From a virus: DNA of 64,000 bases. Position numbers and translations under genes: made by a program. The DNA lies in the IMG/VR virus record IMGVR_UViG_3300032214_001563, positions 1 through 64,000 of that record; one strand, 5' to 3'. Below, in pieces: positions 1 to 10,136 of this stretch. Under the pieces are notes generated by a model. The model saw only the letters and a program-made list of their open reading frames with translations, made no database searches and was not told where the DNA came from. Position 1 is the stretch's first letter. Each line of letters begins with the position of its first letter.

Positions 1-2985
1 CAAAACATTTGGATTACCTGCTTCAACAAATCCTTCGGTAGGTAAAAGCTCTGATGCACTTCTTCCCAGGTAAAAATCTTCAATTTCACCTGCTGGATTT
101 GGTGTTGTAACCTCCAAGTAAGAGAATGTGGTTACCGGTCTGATTGAAGTTTTATCGTTTGTATCGGTAAAGTTTGTTATTAAATTCTTTGGCTCGTAAA
201 GTCTGTAGGTTCTGGTAGTGTTGAAAACTCTGTCCGCATCATTGGTAAACTGAAAATCATTCAAGTAGGTTGCGTTCCACAATTCATCGGTAAAAGGATA
301 AATGTCTGTAACCTGAGGTATGTTAGTGTTTGTTGTCTCCAATAGTTGTCTCAAATATTGAAGTTGCGGCAATGAGAAGTTCTGCGTTTGAACTGAAGTA
401 GACAATGAGTCCATGGACAGAATTGAAGAGCTGTTGGCAATTTCATCCCTCAAATATGGGGTAATGTAGTAATCTCTTACAAAGTTATTCCAATCTCTTC
501 CAGTTCCGTCATTAGATATTCCTTGAAGGAAAGTTATGTAATTATTTGCTGAAAATGGAAAATTCTTTAACTTAAGGATGAGATATGGTGCCGATACACC
601 CAAACTAGTCACAATGTTGTTTGACTCAACATTTGCAATTAACTCGGTAATCCCAGTTTCCAAGGGTGAGTTTACTGCTCTTGCAAAACCAGAATAACGT
701 GAGTATATCAAACTTCTCTCAAAGATTTCGTAAAAAAATCTCACCTCTTCTTTGTTCAAGTATGCAAAGTTCACGTAAGGGAATTCCAGAGCATTAATAT
801 TCAACACGGATGTTACCTGCCCTGAGTTTTCCTGTGGTGGTTGAACAACGGGTGGTTGGAACTTTTGTGCAACACCTTTCAGGTATTCCTCAACAAATTC
901 CACTTCTGGCCACTTATCATAGAGATACCCTTTTGTCAAGTTGACAATTGCTGGGTCACCAGGGTAAGCTAACTCATATCGGTTTTTACCTGGCGTGAAA
1001 TTGTTAGTCGTGCTTGTGGATTGGGTAATATTGTTTTCAACAAACACCTGTGGCCATGGATATACTGGTTGTTCTGAGTTTCTGGCAGCATCCGAAGCGT
1101 TAGCTGCGTATTGAACATTTTGTACGTTGTCTGAACTAGGAACCGTAGTAGAGTTGTTCAACACCGCATTTCGTCTTATAGGGTCTGTTCTTACATCCCA
1201 AGCTTTACTATGCACCTCATCAAGCAATCGACAAAAAGCTTCTGTAGAAGCAAATAACACTGCCATTACATTTCTCACCGTAGGCACAAATCCCAAACCA
1301 CTTGTTGAAGCAACCAAGTCAGCAAGCTTTACACTTATTTCTGTTTCAATCACAGAAACTTTTTTGTCCAAGTCAGCCTGCATGGTTCGGATTAAAGTAT
1401 CAAACCTTGCCGGACCTTCAAAAACAAAGAATGGTTTTTTTACTTCCTTCAACCCTTGAGGTGTCATTTCAACAGTTATGTTGAACTGCTGTTTTAAAAC
1501 TTGGTTAACAAAATCTGTTGTCTGACCTGAGGTTGGATTCAATATACCAAATTGTTGTCTTAATGTTGTTTGGAAGTCAACTTGGCTTGGGTCAAGGGTG
1601 GTGACAATCGAATTGATTGTTATTGAGTTGTCAATCTTAAGATTCTTTTCTCCCCTTACCTCGCCAAAGGTTCTGTTTTCATTAAGTCTAGTATTAAAGG
1701 AGGTAATATCCGCCCTTAACTCTGTAAGTGCTTGTTCTCTTTGTTGAGGGTCCAGTTCTGTTTTGAACGCAAAGACAATCCCCCCATCTTTCAAAATATA
1801 TGGATTTGGATTCACATATCTTATAAACCACGAGGTTTGTTGTCCTCTGATTTTATTATAGTAATCTGTAAGGTATTTCCCGTATGTTGTTGCATCTGTC
1901 AAAGGCTGCATGTCCGCTTTACCCTTGAAAGCATCAAGAATATCTTGCTCTAAGTGTTGTAGTTTGTAAGCCATTTCCGCAACGGTTAGTTCCGGAAAAT
2001 CCAAAGGGATTAATCCCTTTTGTTTGTATATGGCATACATCTCTTTGATTTTCTGATACCCTCTCTCTGAAACAGTTTCAATGCTAGTAGATGTGTTCGA
2101 AACCGTGGAGTCACCGATTAAATTTCCCTCCTGGAGAGTTTGATTTACAATGGTTGGGTCCTGAAGGGTTATTTCACTTCTTGAAATGTTAAAGGTCTTG
2201 CTATACATGTGAGGTGTAGCAATCAAGTGACCCAGGGATATTTCGTTTAAGATGTTGTACTTGTAGCCATAAAACTGACAAGTTACTTGGTAGTTACCAC
2301 TAAAGGTATTGAACCTTGCGCTGAATTTGTGAAGGTTAAGTTGGTATCTAATGGCTTGTCCGTACCATCCTTTGATGGTCAGGTAAAAGGGGGGATAAGG
2401 TAAATTAAAGAATGCGGCATATGGGGATTGGTCACCAGATTCAAACAAAGCTTTACCCTGCACATCTTCAAGTTCAATTGTAACCTCCGGAATAAAAGAC
2501 ATCGAAGTGTTAATATTGATACTTGTGATACCTAATAAACCAGGGTCGATTGTGCGGCCTCTATTGTCTGTTGACGTGAATTGCTTGTAGAATTTTGTTC
2601 CATCCTGATTATTACTCACAACAGATTCAAACCTCTGCAGTCTGGCTTTACCCTGGTTGGAGTTTAGACCCGTTAAATCATCATAATAACCAGTCCCTAG
2701 GAATTCATCATCATTGGGTCTCAAGAAGTTCAATGATGCAATAGAAATGGTTCTTAAACTATCTTGAGGACTACCTCCAATAGCCAATTTAGTTCTTGGT
2801 AAAACAGATGCTTCTAAGTTAGCATACATCACCAAGTTTTCGTGGTCAACTACTCTATCCTCAATTACCGCTTTTCCCCCAGGACCAATCCTTGTGGTTT
2901 TATTCGGGTCAACTAAAATAATGTTGTTGTAGTCAGCCTCAACATAAATGTTCCCCGAATTGTCTCCAAATACACTATCTGCCAT
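1..2985 (-). CDS. Large virion structural protein, partial (C-terminus beyond window)
   Basis: The frame is open from an ATG at 2985 to the left edge of the window (995 codons, no stop), so the C-terminus is missing. I do not recognise a named domain. The protein is rich in Asn, Thr, Gln and aromatic residues, has long beta-type stretches and no signal peptide or membrane segment, as is usual for baseplate or tail structural proteins. Its start overlaps the stop of the gp53-like gene by 11 bases, so the two are translationally linked. It belongs to the same minus-strand block as the large structural protein and the tape measure. A baseplate wedge or peripheral baseplate role is inferred from position only. 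Confidence 0.75.
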   Translation of the reverse strand, partial: MADSVFGDNSGNIYVEADYNNIILVDPNKTTRIGPGGKAVIEDRVVDHENLVMYANLEASVLPRTKLAIGGSPQDSLRTISIASLNFLRPNDDEFLGTGYYDDLTGLNSNQGKARLQRFESVVSNNQDGTKFYKQFTSTDNRGRTIDPGLLGITSININTSMSFIPEVTIELEDVQGKALFESGDQSPYAAFFNLPYPPFYLTIKGWYGQAIRYQLNLHKFSARFNTFSGNYQVTCQFYGYKYNILNEISLGHLIATPHMYSKTFNISRSEITLQDPTIVNQTLQEGNLIGDSTVSNTSTSIETVSERGYQKIKEMYAIYKQKGLIPLDFPELTVAEMAYKLQHLEQDILDAFKGKADMQPLTDATTYGKYLTDYYNKIRGQQTSWFIRYVNPNPYILKDGGIVFAFKTELDPQQREQALTELRADITSFNTRLNENRTFGEVRGEKNLKIDNSITINSIVTTLDPSQVDFQTTLRQQFGILNPTSGQTTDFVNQVLKQQFNITVEMTPQGLKEVKKPFFVFEGPARFDTLIRTMQADLDKKVSVIETEISVKLADLVASTSGLGFVPTVRNVMAVLFASTEAFCRLLDEVHSKAWDVRTDPIRRNAVLNNSTTVPSSDNVQNVQYAANASDAARNSEQPVYPWPQVFVENNITQSTSTTNNFTPGKNRYELAYPGDPAIVNLTKGYLYDKWPEVEFVEEYLKGVAQKFQPPVVQPPQENSGQVTSVLNINALEFPYVNFAYLNKEEVRFFYEIFERSLIYSRYSGFARAVNSPLETGITELIANVESNNIVTSLGVSAPYLILKLKNFPFSANNYITFLQGISNDGTGRDWNNFVRDYYITPYLRDEIANSSSILSMDSLSTSVQTQNFSLPQLQYLRQLLETTNTNIPQVTDIYPFTDELWNATYLNDFQFTNDADRVFNTTRTYRLYEPKNLITNFTDTNDKTSIRPVTTFSYLEVTTPNPAGEIEDFYLGRSASELLPTEGFVEAGNPNVL

Positions 2986-3298
2986 AATAATAGAAGTAGT
3001 TCTCTACCGCAAGTTTATAATCCTGTAATGAAGTTATCAAAGGATAGGGAATATTCAAGACCGCCCCGTCAAAGATATTATTTTCTAACCCACCAAATTG
3101 TGGATTTGCTTGAAGAATTAGCCATGAAAAAAATGGGGTTCCATAATATTCTTGTGAAACGGTGTCCAATCTACTTCTTCCAACTTTGTATACGAAAATA
3201 CGGTCGGATGGTTTTGCTGGCAACGGAACAAATGGGACAACACTTGATTGCCCATTGTTCTCAAAAGGTGTGTATCGGTTATAATAATTGAAAGCCAT
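2975..3298 (-). CDS. Baseplate wedge protein gp53-like (LysM-like)
   Basis: This 107-residue protein has a short N-terminal arm followed by a LysM-like unit at about residues 36-90. The pattern is a basic 'VYKVG' strand, 'YYGTPFFSWLILQANP' and then 'IFDGAVLNIPYP'. That pattern is typical of T4 gp53-type wedge proteins and of the small LysM tail proteins (P2 gpX type) that join wedges around the hub. I chose the ATG at 3298, one base after the stop of the upstream gene; a TTG 24 bases further upstream would run into that gene. It is shorter than T4 gp53 (about 196 residues), keeping mainly the LysM part. Function is inferred from fold pattern and baseplate neighbours. Confidence 0.7.
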   Translation of the reverse strand: MAFNYYNRYTPFENNGQSSVVPFVPLPAKPSDRIFVYKVGRSRLDTVSQEYYGTPFFSWLILQANPQFGGLENNIFDGAVLNIPYPLITSLQDYKLAVENYFYYYGR

Positions 3299-3299
3299 T

Positions 3300-6200
3300 T
3301 TATAAAAGTTGCGCTTTACCAATAATCACATCACCAAACCTAGTTGTCCAGGATTGAATATTGGAATCAATGTTATTTTTATTACCTAAGTTTTGAATCA
3401 GTTGAACTTGTTCGCTTGGTGGTTGTAATAGCGTTTCGTAGGTAAACACTCTTTCTTTGTTGAGGTTGACTTGCGTGAAGTTCAAAAAGTTTCTCAAAGC
3501 ATTCGATGAAAAATCTGTTAAGAACGCATTTGTTGCAGCATTCTCAGACAAGTATGCTGGTCTTGCAACTCCCTTCCAGTAATTGTCAAACGTTGCTTCT
3601 ACTTGCTGGAAAGTAACATTTCCCAATACCCCAGCATTATCTCTCAAGTTTCCAATTAATGCGTTTTTGAAAGTATTGTAATTGTTCTCGTCCAACACTT
3701 TTTGGGACAATATGAAGTATTGACGGCGATTTGAATCTGTATCCCAAAAAATATCCGTATTTTTAGTAAATGGAATGAAAACTTGGTTCTTAATGAAAGT
3801 TTCATCACCAGGACTTGACGATAAAAATCCAGTGTAAGCACTTCCACTTATATTTGCGGTGTATCCACTTTGAATAATAGAATCAAACGATGTAAGAGCT
3901 GATACAATAATGTTTATGTCCGCCTCCAATTCTTGTAAAGTATTTGAAACTCCAACTGAAGAAGCAGAAACCGCACTTGTACCTGAGATATTAATAACAA
4001 CAACATTACCATCAGTTCTTTGATATCCATCAGTTCCTAGATTGGTATCAGTATCATAATAAGGCAATACATTGGCTCTTGAGAGAGTTTGAATGTATGA
4101 AGTTTGTGCATCAGTGATATTCTGCAGGATGGTTGTTGCTCCGTTTTGGAACGTACCACGATAATCGGTGATATAATCTTTGTAGTTATTTTTGATTATT
4201 CGAATTGTCTTGTTTGAGAAGAACCCAACTTGTTGATTTAGATATGTAATGTAACCCTCTGTGTCGTTATTTATATCACTTATAAATGCTGAGAATACGT
4301 CATTCACGTTCTTTTCGAATGATGATGGCTTACCAAACAATGGAACATTATCGGTTCCGGAAACAAACATGTTACCTTGAGTATATCTGCGGTTGAATGA
4401 AAACTGTTGTCTTACCGCGTTGTTGTACTGGAGGTTTAGGTCTCTTATCTTGTTGTTGATAGTTGTGAAATAATTTTGGGTTTCACCAACAAGGGTGGTC
4501 ATAAAATCTTTGTATTGAATAGTACCAATATCTCCATTTGCTGTGCTTGTAGTTGTTAATACACGACCAATAAACTCCAAATTGTTTTTGGGTTGTGTAT
4601 TAGACGCTTGATTGATTGTTGGTGGTGGTGTCTTTAAGTTGAGTTGGTTTATAAACTCTTGGTCTATTACTTTGTAGCTATCATCCGTGGCATCTGCTCG
4701 GTCGTCGTAGATTTCTGTATTGGCATAGTAATTAAATGACAGGGCATTTTGAAGCTTGTCAACAGACTCTTTCAAACCTTGTCCCCCAACAAATTGGAAA
4801 GAAAGAGTTACGTTTGCAATCATCGGTTGAACTCCAATTCCCTCAGGATTCAAGTCCAAATCTTCATATGTAAGGTTCAAACTTTCCGGAATAATTTTAG
4901 AATGGAAAAAATCTCCAACTCTTAAAATCAAAACAGGAGGTGCACCAAATGAAGTATTAACGGCATTATTGTATTGTAAAGTTGTACCACCTTGGTTATC
5001 TACTTTTACTGTTGGTATAGTGTCTCCAGGACGCATACATTGCTGTAAGAATGTAAGTCTTGAGTTTAATCCTTCTGGTGTAATTGAATGGAAAGCCGGA
5101 TGAAAGAATTTTAATTTTTCTCTTAAGCTATCATACACCATTGGTGTATCTTGTTTGATTACCTCGAAATAATCACATTCAGATAACAAGCTACGTAGAA
5201 CTCTTTTAGTAATGTTGTCTCTAAACACCGTCTCCTCAACAACTTCCGTTACGGGCTGTTTTGGTCTTCTTTGTTCTATAATTTGTTCGTCAAAGAATGG
5301 AATTTCTTCTGGAACATCGACATCTGTGGGTGGTGGTGAAGCCACATAATTGATGGATTGTATCACTGTACGACGACAAGCCATTGCATTAACAGTATAA
5401 ACTTGAGCATCTCTTGACAAACTATCTTGTCCAGTACAAGTATAAGAACCAAAAGTTCTTCCGTTTAAACCTATCGGATTAACTTGTGCATTTTCACCCA
5501 AAGTGTTTCCAGTATTTAAACTCAATCTGCCCGTGCTGATGTAAGTGCTCAAATTACCAATAGAAGAAATATACTGCACAGCAGAGTTCATTCTTCTCTG
5601 TGATAACAAGAAGTTATAGTCTTGTGTTTGTGGATTCGATGCGCTACTTTGTAGTACCATACCACATGTTGCATTCACATCATTTGCCAAATCTTTATCC
5701 AGTTGGATAAGCATTTGCTCAATCGAACTTTTGTTACCCTCAACGACTTGAGTAAAAAATTCATTAACTTGAGTTTGTTCACCCAAAGCACTCGACTTTA
5801 CACTATAAAATTGTTTATTGGTTGAACTGGTATAAGTTTGATAATAAACTTCGTAATTTTGAACGGGAATACTTGGTTTTGGAATGTCGTTTTCAAAATA
5901 AAGTCCGTAGTTATTCAACGCAGCATAATCAAACCCTGATGATTGACGTTGTTGACTATTTGCCGGTTGATAACCATTTCCATCTGAACCACCAGCCGTT
6001 GTTCCAAATCCTCCACTTTGAACAGTTCTTACATAGTATTCAACATCTTCTCCAGGAACATTTTTGGTTTGAAGTCTTTGTTGGATTTCAAATATGTCGT
6101 TTGGATTGACCGTGTAGTATTTTCTGGCAAGTTCATACAAATCGTACTTTCTACATCCAGCAAAGAATGAATCCAATATTTGGTCCGCTCTTTGTCTGAT

Positions 6201-8348
6201 ATTTGTGTCGTTAAGAACTCTGTTTACCAACATGTTCAAAACAGAAGGGTGGTCTACAACAATTTTCCAGGTTAAAGTACCTGAACGTGAGCTGTTGGAA
6301 TATGTAAACACTGGCTCTGGTCTACCGATGAAATCGGTCTGTTTAAAACTAGCTCTGGTGCTTTCATTGAATGTCAAACCATAAGGGGGGAACCACATAA
6401 CTCTACCACCATTTGGACCTCTTTCACACACTGGTAAATCAGCAACGGTAAGTCCCGGTCTATTCGAAGTTCTCCATGCAAGGTTTTCAAGTGAGAACAT
6501 ATACTTCTTGGCATAACCATTTGGTCCTCCAATCAAGTTAGTTGAATCTTGACCACCTTCCCTTTTATTAGGTGCGATGTTAAGGTTATATGTTTTGTCA
6601 AAGATTGAATAAGAAAATCTTCTTCCTTCAGTTGTAATACCATCAGTTTTCTGAAGGTCGTTGTATTGAAGGTAAGGAGTATCTTTCTGGAATATTCTAC
6701 AATACTCAACACCAACCTCAGCACCAATAGCACCAATATAACGTTGAACTTTTGAACCTTTGGTTATTTCTTTGTATCCATCATTGAATACTTTTGACAC
6801 CTGGTCAATGGCATTTCCAACATGTTGGAGTCTTCTTCCTCCCCTTGGTTGAGAATCGATGATTCTCTGGGTGTCGTCCATGATTGAACCTTGTCTAAAC
6901 TCAAACTCTGTTGACTCCGTTGGCTGATATGCTGAAGGTCTGAAGTCTGGGTCTTCAGCTATTGCATCTCCACCTAATCCGACAAATTTACCAGCGTTTC
7001 TTTTGAATTTTGGAGATACCCAAGTAAAACCACCAACAATGTCACCACCACTACTATATGTTGGCCCATTAGCCCCAAGATTTAGAGCTTGACCCGGTCC
7101 TTCGTATAGTTGCGCTAGCTCTTGTGGTCCATAAACAGGTGCTTGGATTTCTCTACCGAATTGGTCCACTGGTACGTCACCAGAGGGTGAGAATACCTGA
7201 CTTGGTTCCGACTTGACACTTCCGATGTAATATTCACCATTGTTTGTATTTCTACCTTGAAGTGCCCCCGCAACTCTATCAAAGATTGGTCTGTCGTAAC
7301 CTGGTTTGTATAGGTTGTAATCAATATTCTTGAAAAGTTGGGACCTTTGTCCACCACCGGTGTTTTCAAGAAATAATATTGAACCCCTAAGATTTGACTG
7401 CGAATTTAATCTTGCAAAAAATCTTCCCAATCCAGCAGCAGCATTAGCTCCAAGGAACGCAGCCGCTAATTGTTGTCCTGTTGTGGGAATCCCGCTGTTA
7501 ATCTGCGGGTCAAAGTAATTTCCAGGAATAACCGAAAATGGTGCGTAAGAGCCAGAGATTCTATTCAATAACCCAGCAGCTGCTCCAATAATCGTTGACC
7601 CTTCTGTAATTGTCCAGTTAGGTTCTAAAAGGGGAACCCTACCATTTATAAATGCAAGTATGTCTTCCCCCCCATTTACATTCAAGAAGTTTGCTCTCCC
7701 GAGGGTGTTTCTTCTTATCTCCCTACCGATGTTGTACTCAACTTGTTTTCTTAAACTTGCGGCACTGAGTTTTGCAAGGAACGAATCACTAGATAGCAAC
7801 CCATTAGAACCTGTTGGGTCGTTGCTTAGCATTATGCCAATCAACGGATAAGATGAAGAGTTAAAATTTGGATATGGCTGTGCGTTTGAGCTTCTTCCGT
7901 TGTTCTGAGTTAGTATCTCCAAAGACCCAAAGAATTCAGCAGAGTCAGTTAACTGGTCTGTGCTTGCATAAGCATTAAGTGGTTTCCACGCTGGAGCTAC
8001 ACCAGGAAATCCTACTTGAGCAGCAGAGAAACCTTCATCAATAATATTTGCATCCTGAAAGCCATATTCACCCTCGTTGCTTCTAGTGTTGTTCAGAGCA
8101 CCAACATACGGAACTTGTTTGTAACCACCATCAGCACCATATTGGTTTAAGGGGTATAAAAGATTGGCAAGAACTGGAGTATCGATTAAGGTGTCATCAG
8201 TATCAACTGGAGACAAATCCCTTTGTATAGTTTCGTAGTTATAGGGGGGGTTGGGAAGTTTTGGTGATTTCTTGTAAGCCAGTAAGTTTCTTGCCACAAG
8301 TTTTTTTCTAAAAACTTCGGAGCTAGGAAAATCTAGTGGGCTTGCCAT
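3300..8348 (-). CDS. Giant baseplate/tail structural protein with OmpA-like domain (1682 aa)
   Basis: This is the largest protein in the window and is Asn/Gln/Tyr-rich with no signal peptide or membrane helix. Residues about 880-1003 look like an OmpA C-terminal (peptidoglycan-binding) domain: 'YNFLLSQRRMNSAVQYI' matches the N..LS..R...V..Y signature, followed by a G/R strand and a C-terminal 'CRRTVIQSINYV' strand. The flanks are unrecognised. It sits between the tape measure and gp53-like genes, as expected for a baseplate component. The ATG at 8348 follows a TATTTATA element by about 10 bases. An exact T4 equivalent cannot be named; it may combine roles of several wedge proteins. The structural role is well supported by context, and the OmpA call rests on motif reading. 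Confidence 0.75.
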   Translation of the reverse strand: MASPLDFPSSEVFRKKLVARNLLAYKKSPKLPNPPYNYETIQRDLSPVDTDDTLIDTPVLANLLYPLNQYGADGGYKQVPYVGALNNTRSNEGEYGFQDANIIDEGFSAAQVGFPGVAPAWKPLNAYASTDQLTDSAEFFGSLEILTQNNGRSSNAQPYPNFNSSSYPLIGIMLSNDPTGSNGLLSSDSFLAKLSAASLRKQVEYNIGREIRRNTLGRANFLNVNGGEDILAFINGRVPLLEPNWTITEGSTIIGAAAGLLNRISGSYAPFSVIPGNYFDPQINSGIPTTGQQLAAAFLGANAAAGLGRFFARLNSQSNLRGSILFLENTGGGQRSQLFKNIDYNLYKPGYDRPIFDRVAGALQGRNTNNGEYYIGSVKSEPSQVFSPSGDVPVDQFGREIQAPVYGPQELAQLYEGPGQALNLGANGPTYSSGGDIVGGFTWVSPKFKRNAGKFVGLGGDAIAEDPDFRPSAYQPTESTEFEFRQGSIMDDTQRIIDSQPRGGRRLQHVGNAIDQVSKVFNDGYKEITKGSKVQRYIGAIGAEVGVEYCRIFQKDTPYLQYNDLQKTDGITTEGRRFSYSIFDKTYNLNIAPNKREGGQDSTNLIGGPNGYAKKYMFSLENLAWRTSNRPGLTVADLPVCERGPNGGRVMWFPPYGLTFNESTRASFKQTDFIGRPEPVFTYSNSSRSGTLTWKIVVDHPSVLNMLVNRVLNDTNIRQRADQILDSFFAGCRKYDLYELARKYYTVNPNDIFEIQQRLQTKNVPGEDVEYYVRTVQSGGFGTTAGGSDGNGYQPANSQQRQSSGFDYAALNNYGLYFENDIPKPSIPVQNYEVYYQTYTSSTNKQFYSVKSSALGEQTQVNEFFTQVVEGNKSSIEQMLIQLDKDLANDVNATCGMVLQSSASNPQTQDYNFLLSQRRMNSAVQYISSIGNLSTYISTGRLSLNTGNTLGENAQVNPIGLNGRTFGSYTCTGQDSLSRDAQVYTVNAMACRRTVIQSINYVASPPPTDVDVPEEIPFFDEQIIEQRRPKQPVTEVVEETVFRDNITKRVLRSLLSECDYFEVIKQDTPMVYDSLREKLKFFHPAFHSITPEGLNSRLTFLQQCMRPGDTIPTVKVDNQGGTTLQYNNAVNTSFGAPPVLILRVGDFFHSKIIPESLNLTYEDLDLNPEGIGVQPMIANVTLSFQFVGGQGLKESVDKLQNALSFNYYANTEIYDDRADATDDSYKVIDQEFINQLNLKTPPPTINQASNTQPKNNLEFIGRVLTTTSTANGDIGTIQYKDFMTTLVGETQNYFTTINNKIRDLNLQYNNAVRQQFSFNRRYTQGNMFVSGTDNVPLFGKPSSFEKNVNDVFSAFISDINNDTEGYITYLNQQVGFFSNKTIRIIKNNYKDYITDYRGTFQNGATTILQNITDAQTSYIQTLSRANVLPYYDTDTNLGTDGYQRTDGNVVVINISGTSAVSASSVGVSNTLQELEADINIIVSALTSFDSIIQSGYTANISGSAYTGFLSSSPGDETFIKNQVFIPFTKNTDIFWDTDSNRRQYFILSQKVLDENNYNTFKNALIGNLRDNAGVLGNVTFQQVEATFDNYWKGVARPAYLSENAATNAFLTDFSSNALRNFLNFTQVNLNKERVFTYETLLQPPSEQVQLIQNLGNKNNIDSNIQSWTTRFGDVIIGKAQLL

Positions 8349-8357
8349 TTAATCTTT

Positions 8358-8370
8358 TATTTATAAATAG
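8358..8370 (-). promoter_or_regulatory. Late-promoter-like element TATTTATA
   Basis: On the minus strand this reads CTATTTATAAATA, ending 9 bases before the ATG of the 1682-residue structural protein. It contains both TATTTATA and TATAAATA because the core is nearly palindromic. It is one member of a recurrent set before late genes in this window. Confidence 0.45.
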
Positions 8371-8378
8371 GAGTTTGT

Positions 8379-10106
8379 TTATTTTTTCAACTCTCTTATA
8401 GCAGCATCGGTTCTTGCTTTAACTATCTGATATATGTTGTCCTTCACTTCTGGGTTGTTGAATATAGAGAATATTTGCTGGTCTGTTAGGTTATTTGGAG
8501 TATCTACTTTGATATTAATATCCCCCATTACTTCAACTTGACCGGTGACAGTTGCTTCGCCTGTTTGTCTTTGTTGTCTGGAGTAGGTTTCCCAGCTCTT
8601 GTATCTTTCATCTTGACCTTCTCCAATACCTACTTGACGAAATCTTTCTCTTCCAGCTTCCATATTTTGGAATGAACTCACAACATTTTGAAGTCTTGAG
8701 GCAACACCAAGTTCTACCGTACCCTCTTCAACGCTTCTTTTCAAAGCATCTTGAAGGTCCTCAATACTACCCTTTCCCTTAATTAAGTTTTCTGCGGCAC
8801 CTTTAAGCACATCACCAGTTTTTTCAAAAGCTTCTCTAAACTCCTTGGTGGTAGGAATAGCTTCTGGTCCATATGCTTCCGAAGCAAAGTTATCAAACCC
8901 TTCTCTGAGACTTTCTATTCCTCTTGTTAGACCGGTTTGACCAGCAATAGCATAACCCAATCGCAAAGGAAGTGCTGCAATGTCTCTTGCTATCAATTGG
9001 TCAGTGTCAAGCTGTGCTCGAGCAATTTCCTCCATAGTCTGAGGTCTCAGAGCCGCTTGTTGCTTGATTTGTTGAAATTGAGCATCAGTTAACTTATCAA
9101 GAGCTTGGGTTTGCATTTTACCTTGTTCATCTTGGAATTCAACAAAGAACCTGTTACCCTCACCCATTTTGGCCATGTTTGCCACCAACATCTTATCCTC
9201 TTCACTTCCTTGAACATCGAAAGATATTTGACTTAATCTTCTATCCAAATCTGCAGCTGCAAGTGCAGTCTTTGTCATGTTTTCATAACTCAATCCAGTT
9301 TGCTCCTGTAGTTCTTTCAGCAGACGAACTCCTCCCGGATTAATTCTGAAGTTTCCAGTCTTTTCGTCAAAGATTGTAAATTGCTTAGCCAACTCAATAA
9401 TTGAGTCCTGCAGACCCTCTGGGTCGTTGATTGACTTATCCATTAAAATAAATGGGTCAACTAAATCCCCAGAGGCAACACCTAGACGTTGAAATGCAGA
9501 TGCCATTTGGATTGCACCTTCTGGGTTCAAAACCTTATCAGCAAACTCAGCTGTCTGGGTCATGTCGAACCTTAACATTGAAGCTTGGGCTGCCATTTTA
9601 GAAAGTCCAAGAACCCCCCCTTCGAAGTTAAAACGGTTCATGTACTCCATACGGGAAGCTACATCACCCATTATAGTTCTGGCATTCAAACCAATAGATT
9701 GAATATAATCAACAGAATCCTCTGTTGCTTCGGCAATATTGGACATTTCAATACCAGCTATTGCAAAACTTTCCGTAATTTCACCGGCAGTTTTGCCCAA
9801 GTATTGAGCGGTAGCAAATATTTCGGTAAGTGTCTCCCTTGTTGCAACTACGTTTCTCCTGGAGGCTTCACCAATACCTGCGATAGTTGCACTAACGTCA
9901 GTTGCTTGCCCACCTAAACGTACAAAATCCGCTACGCTATCAGAAACAGCGGTAGAAAATTCTAAATACCTAGTTCGAGTTTCACCGAACGAACGGTTGA
10001 TATCACTGATACCATCTTGAATTCTGCCAATATTCCCAAGTAGGTCTGCAGACTCACCGATAAGTTTTTTGAACATTTCGGCACCGCCAATATTCTCTTC
10101 CGCCAT
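8379..10106 (-). CDS. Putative tail tape measure protein
   Basis: This 575-residue protein is predicted to be almost wholly alpha-helical, with Ala/Gln/Glu-rich heptad-like stretches (residues about 1-60, 80-130 and 330-480) and no enzyme motif. That is typical of tape measure proteins, which set tail length and sit inside the tube. The gene lies immediately after the gp26-like gene and its out-of-frame extension and before the baseplate genes, the usual tape-measure position behind the chaperone pair. T4 gp29 is 590 residues long, so the predicted tail length would be close to that of T4. No sequence similarity to gp29 can be claimed by eye. The ATG at 10106 is preceded by CTATTTATAT. Confidence 0.6.
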   Translation of the reverse strand: MAEENIGGAEMFKKLIGESADLLGNIGRIQDGISDINRSFGETRTRYLEFSTAVSDSVADFVRLGGQATDVSATIAGIGEASRRNVVATRETLTEIFATAQYLGKTAGEITESFAIAGIEMSNIAEATEDSVDYIQSIGLNARTIMGDVASRMEYMNRFNFEGGVLGLSKMAAQASMLRFDMTQTAEFADKVLNPEGAIQMASAFQRLGVASGDLVDPFILMDKSINDPEGLQDSIIELAKQFTIFDEKTGNFRINPGGVRLLKELQEQTGLSYENMTKTALAAADLDRRLSQISFDVQGSEEDKMLVANMAKMGEGNRFFVEFQDEQGKMQTQALDKLTDAQFQQIKQQAALRPQTMEEIARAQLDTDQLIARDIAALPLRLGYAIAGQTGLTRGIESLREGFDNFASEAYGPEAIPTTKEFREAFEKTGDVLKGAAENLIKGKGSIEDLQDALKRSVEEGTVELGVASRLQNVVSSFQNMEAGRERFRQVGIGEGQDERYKSWETYSRQQRQTGEATVTGQVEVMGDINIKVDTPNNLTDQQIFSIFNNPEVKDNIYQIVKARTDAAIRELKK

Positions 10107-10120
10107 CTATGGTACTTTCA

Positions 10121-10130
10121 ATATAAATAG
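10121..10130 (-). promoter_or_regulatory. Late-promoter-like element CTATTTATAT
   Basis: The minus strand reads CTATTTATAT, 14 bases before the ATG of the tape measure gene. The same TATTTAT core recurs before other structural genes on both strands. Confidence 0.45.
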
Positions 10131-10136
10131 AGTTTT

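Noticed and set aside
1127-1953. Several plus-strand open frames opposite the left-edge structural gene
   Set aside because: They are shorter than 115 codons, overlap a 995-codon open minus-strand frame with convincing composition, and lack start signals.
5822-6109. Plus-strand 95-codon frame opposite the giant structural protein
   Set aside because: It lies wholly inside the 1682-codon gene; the His/Phe/Gln-rich translation is typical of antisense reading.
8358-8370. Canonical T4 late promoter TATAAATA as the main late signal
   Set aside because: On the coding strand the recurring form is TATTTAT. TATAAATA appears on the coding strand only where the site is palindromic, as here.
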